Shown one piece after another: positions 62,327-64,000 of a stretch of DNA of 64,000 nucleotides. Source of the DNA: Halococcus sediminicola (GTDB lineage Archaea > Halobacteriota > Halobacteria > Halobacteriales > Halococcaceae). Numbering within the stretch: the first letter of the stretch is position 1; each line of letters opens with the position of its first letter. Position numbers and translations under genes: made by a program. Under the pieces are notes generated by a model. The model worked only from the letters and a program-made list of their open reading frames with translations. It was not told the origin of the DNA and made no database searches. Location: positions 1 to 64,000 of the forward strand of contig NZ_BBMP01000006.1 of NCBI RefSeq assembly GCF_000755245.1, in the 5' to 3' direction.

Positions 62327-63208
62327 TCAGGGATTACTATCTTCGTCAAACGCATCCGGTAGAACGTAGTCGTTAAAGATCGTGTAGAGTTCCAGTAACG
62401 AACTTCTGAGGATATGGATGTCTTGGTCCAGTGATTTTCCGCGATGAGCTATGTTATTGCGGACCTGGTAGTAATAGTGAATTGCCTGCTCTGGGTCGAT
62501 AGTCGACAGTTCTTTGGTTTCTTCGGGTTTGTGTGTTTTCCGGATGATAGCACCGTCTCGATGTTCTAAGACGTCTTCAAGTCCTTCTCTGAAACCATCT
62601 TCCTCTATAGCCATCCTTTTTCGTTCATGATAGCTATTGGCTCCAAACCCGTACCTAAGTGTCACATACCGTTCTATTACAGTCCAAAGAAGAAGGTACG
62701 CCATCTGTAACTCGAAATATGAGCTGAAGTCGTTGTCTTCAGCCCGTGTGTGCTGCTTTATTTTCTCCTCGACCACATCGAGTGCTTCGTTGAAGAATGG
62801 GTCGTTCTTTTCGCCATCCCAGTCTTGTATGGGACTTCCGGAGTGGTCTTCCAGTTTGTGGCCGCCGTTCTTAGGGTTGATACCGACTAAGATGTTCGCG
62901 TTGTACTCAGTGTCATCTGCCGTAGCAGTGGTTTGCGTACATCTGTACTGGTTGCCTGGTTCTATCTGCGTGATTTTCATGTACGCTCTTTCGGCGTCCT
63001 CTGGGTTGAACCAGAGTAATACTCCGTTGGTTCGTCCGTCTTTCTCTGTGTTCAGTAGAGGTATGCCATCTCTTTCGTAGAGTGGGTGGTCTACGCTGGC
63101 TGTTTTGGTGTCGTCAATGAAGTCCTCTAGTCTGAAATGGGCGATCTGGCCGGGTTTGAAGATGCCGTAGGTGAAGAAGGGGCGTTGGAGATTAGAGGGT
63201 CGATCCAT
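62327..63208 (-). CDS. GGCT-like plus HEPN-domain protein
   Basis: 293 aa. The N-terminus (FFTYGIFKPGQIAHFRLEDF) resembles a gamma-glutamyl cyclotransferase (AIG2/GGCT) fold, whose hallmark is 'YGxLxxG'. The C-terminal half is helical with a HEPN Rx4H motif (YYYQVRNNIAHRGKSL, about 245-260). The catalytic Glu of GGCT is not obvious. Likely a defence or stress protein. It is inserted against the direction of the surrounding envelope genes. Confidence 0.65.
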   Translation of the reverse strand: MDRPSNLQRPFFTYGIFKPGQIAHFRLEDFIDDTKTASVDHPLYERDGIPLLNTEKDGRTNGVLLWFNPEDAERAYMKITQIEPGNQYRCTQTTATADDTEYNANILVGINPKNGGHKLEDHSGSPIQDWDGEKNDPFFNEALDVVEEKIKQHTRAEDNDFSSYFELQMAYLLLWTVIERYVTLRYGFGANSYHERKRMAIEEDGFREGLEDVLEHRDGAIIRKTHKPEETKELSTIDPEQAIHYYYQVRNNIAHRGKSLDQDIHILRSSLLELYTIFNDYVLPDAFDEDSNP

Positions 63209-63437
63209 TGTACCGATCTCATAACGGTGGATGGATGTCTAAAGCTTTGCTCCGGTTCGATTGAAACCGCTGGTGCGTCTTCTGTTCAGCTGGACTGGCA
63301 GTAGAGCCGTTCATTGTATTCGACCACATGTATTTTAAGACAGCTAATCAAACTATTCTTCATGTTGTCAACTAGTTTTAGATCGGTTAGAAGCGGCGTT
63401 GAAAACCCGGATTTGAGGGATGGAGGTGTGGCATGAG
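63209..63437 (+). promoter_or_regulatory. 229-bp gap upstream of the last exported gene
   Basis: It holds a TATA-like tattttaag at about 63330 and a small 24-aa frame at 63362-63436 (MLSTSFRSVRSG...) that overlaps the ribosome-binding site of the exported gene. The small frame may be a coupled leader; support is weak. Confidence 0.35.
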
Positions 63438-64000
63438 GTGCGAGCCAAACGTTTTGCAGCAGCTTTCCTTGTCCTCGGTTTGGTAGCGGCCTTCACCGGA
63501 ACAGCACTTGCTTCAGAAACATATACGTACAATAACGTAACCGACCAGCAGGAAAGCACCCATCAAATATCACAGGGCTATCCAGAGGGGCAGGTCATTC
63601 AGATGAACTCTGATGCTATCTTAAAATCGGTCGATCTTTTTGACGCATCTGAGAATGGCTACAATATTCGAGTTCACAGTTACAATGACAACAATGACAC
63701 TCTCGGCTCCAAATTAGCAGAAACTACTGCAGGGTCAGATAAAGCATACTTCGATGTGCTTCTGAAATCTGGCAAAAAATATGCGATAACTCAGAACGGT
63801 GGCGGCATGGGAGAAGCAAGCGGCTCATTCCCTCTAAGCTACGACTTAGTATCCATACAAAAGCCCTACAGCTATTCCGGATCTCATAGTGACAGCTACA
63901 TTGCGTTCCATGCGCTGACGTTTGAACTTCCTAACACAAAACCCTCGATTATAGATACCGACTATGAGCCTCAGAACCCGCAGCAAAGCGACACAGTATA
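63438..64000 (+). CDS. exported protein, cut off by the window end
   Basis: Partial, at least 187 aa from a GTG at 63438, one nt after a short upstream frame (63362-63436). A signal peptide (AAAFLVLGLVAAFTGTALA) precedes a beta-rich exported part with several sequons (NNVTDQ, NDNNDT), resembling cell-surface lectin-like or LamG proteins. AGGTG lies 9 nt upstream. Continues the envelope-type module. The end is outside the window. Confidence 0.7.
   Translation, partial: MRAKRFAAAFLVLGLVAAFTGTALASETYTYNNVTDQQESTHQISQGYPEGQVIQMNSDAILKSVDLFDASENGYNIRVHSYNDNNDTLGSKLAETTAGSDKAYFDVLLKSGKKYAITQNGGGMGEASGSFPLSYDLVSIQKPYSYSGSHSDSYIAFHALTFELPNTKPSIIDTDYEPQNPQQSDTV

Overview
The window looks like a haloarchaeal (class Halobacteria) chromosome. 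Proteins are very acidic, promoters carry archaeal TATA boxes about 25-30 nt before leaderless starts, and many families are typical of haloarchaea (Lrp-TRASH regulator, DUF326 Cys-rich protein, Tat lipoprotein, UPF0058, DUF6610). I cannot fix the genus.

Layout. (1) Positions 1-8.5 kb are GC-rich chromosome with single housekeeping or metal/redox genes: an Lrp-TRASH regulator, a Cys-rich metal protein, a TIGR00300 ornithine cyclodeaminase-like enzyme, a DsbA-like lipoprotein with a membrane partner, SRAP, gamma-carbonic anhydrase, an FAH-family enzyme and a cupin. A 460-bp array of short hairpins separates two of them. (2) From about 8.5 kb to the right edge, base composition drops and almost every gene is of mobile-element type. 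The left end carries a tyrosine integrase with its usual small partner. The right end is not reached, so at least 55 kb of one integrated element, or several stacked ones, is present.

The element by region. 8.5-12.4 kb: integration genes, DUF6610, a poly-gamma-glutamate hydrolase-like enzyme and a transglutaminase-like protein. 12.4-17.5 kb: a leftward operon of a Gly/Ser-rich protein, a membrane protein, a zinc/coiled-coil protein and a HerA/VirB4-like ATPase that is frameshifted here. 17.6-22.5 kb: small hypotheticals, a repeat-rich non-coding block and two DNA methyltransferases. 22.5-26.4 kb: cargo with a SAM methyltransferase, a SIR2 defence-type protein and a membrane-anchored partner. 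26.6-31.1 kb: DUF932, a zinc-finger/coiled-coil protein and an EEP-family nuclease. 31.2-36.7 kb: replication module with a candidate origin, primase-NTPase, nuclease-fold protein and AbrB pair. 36.8-42.2 kb: second HerA ATPase, wHTH repressor and a type IIG-like restriction-modification protein. 42.3-45.2 kb: a TnpB element, a single-fold histone and three interrupted tRNA-like sequences. 45.2-55.6 kb: a long run of overlapping small genes (zinc ribbons, lipoproteins, membrane proteins) and a third HerA ATPase. 55.8-58.6 kb: wHTH and HEPN proteins. 58.7-64 kb: membrane and secreted envelope-type proteins plus a GGCT-HEPN protein.

No terminase, portal, major capsid or tail gene is recognisable. 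HerA ATPases, a primase and exported envelope-like proteins fit better with an integrated plasmid/vesicle-type or membrane-virus-type element than with a tailed provirus; this is inference. Two genome-scale signals stand out. Strand composition flips near 31.6-32.2 kb, from C/A-rich to G/T-rich on the + strand regardless of gene direction, as expected of a replication origin. Five genes have conserved-looking N-termini but no AUG/GUG/UUG; each has an AUC or AUU codon 7-8 nt after an AGGUG/AGUG-like ribosome-binding site.
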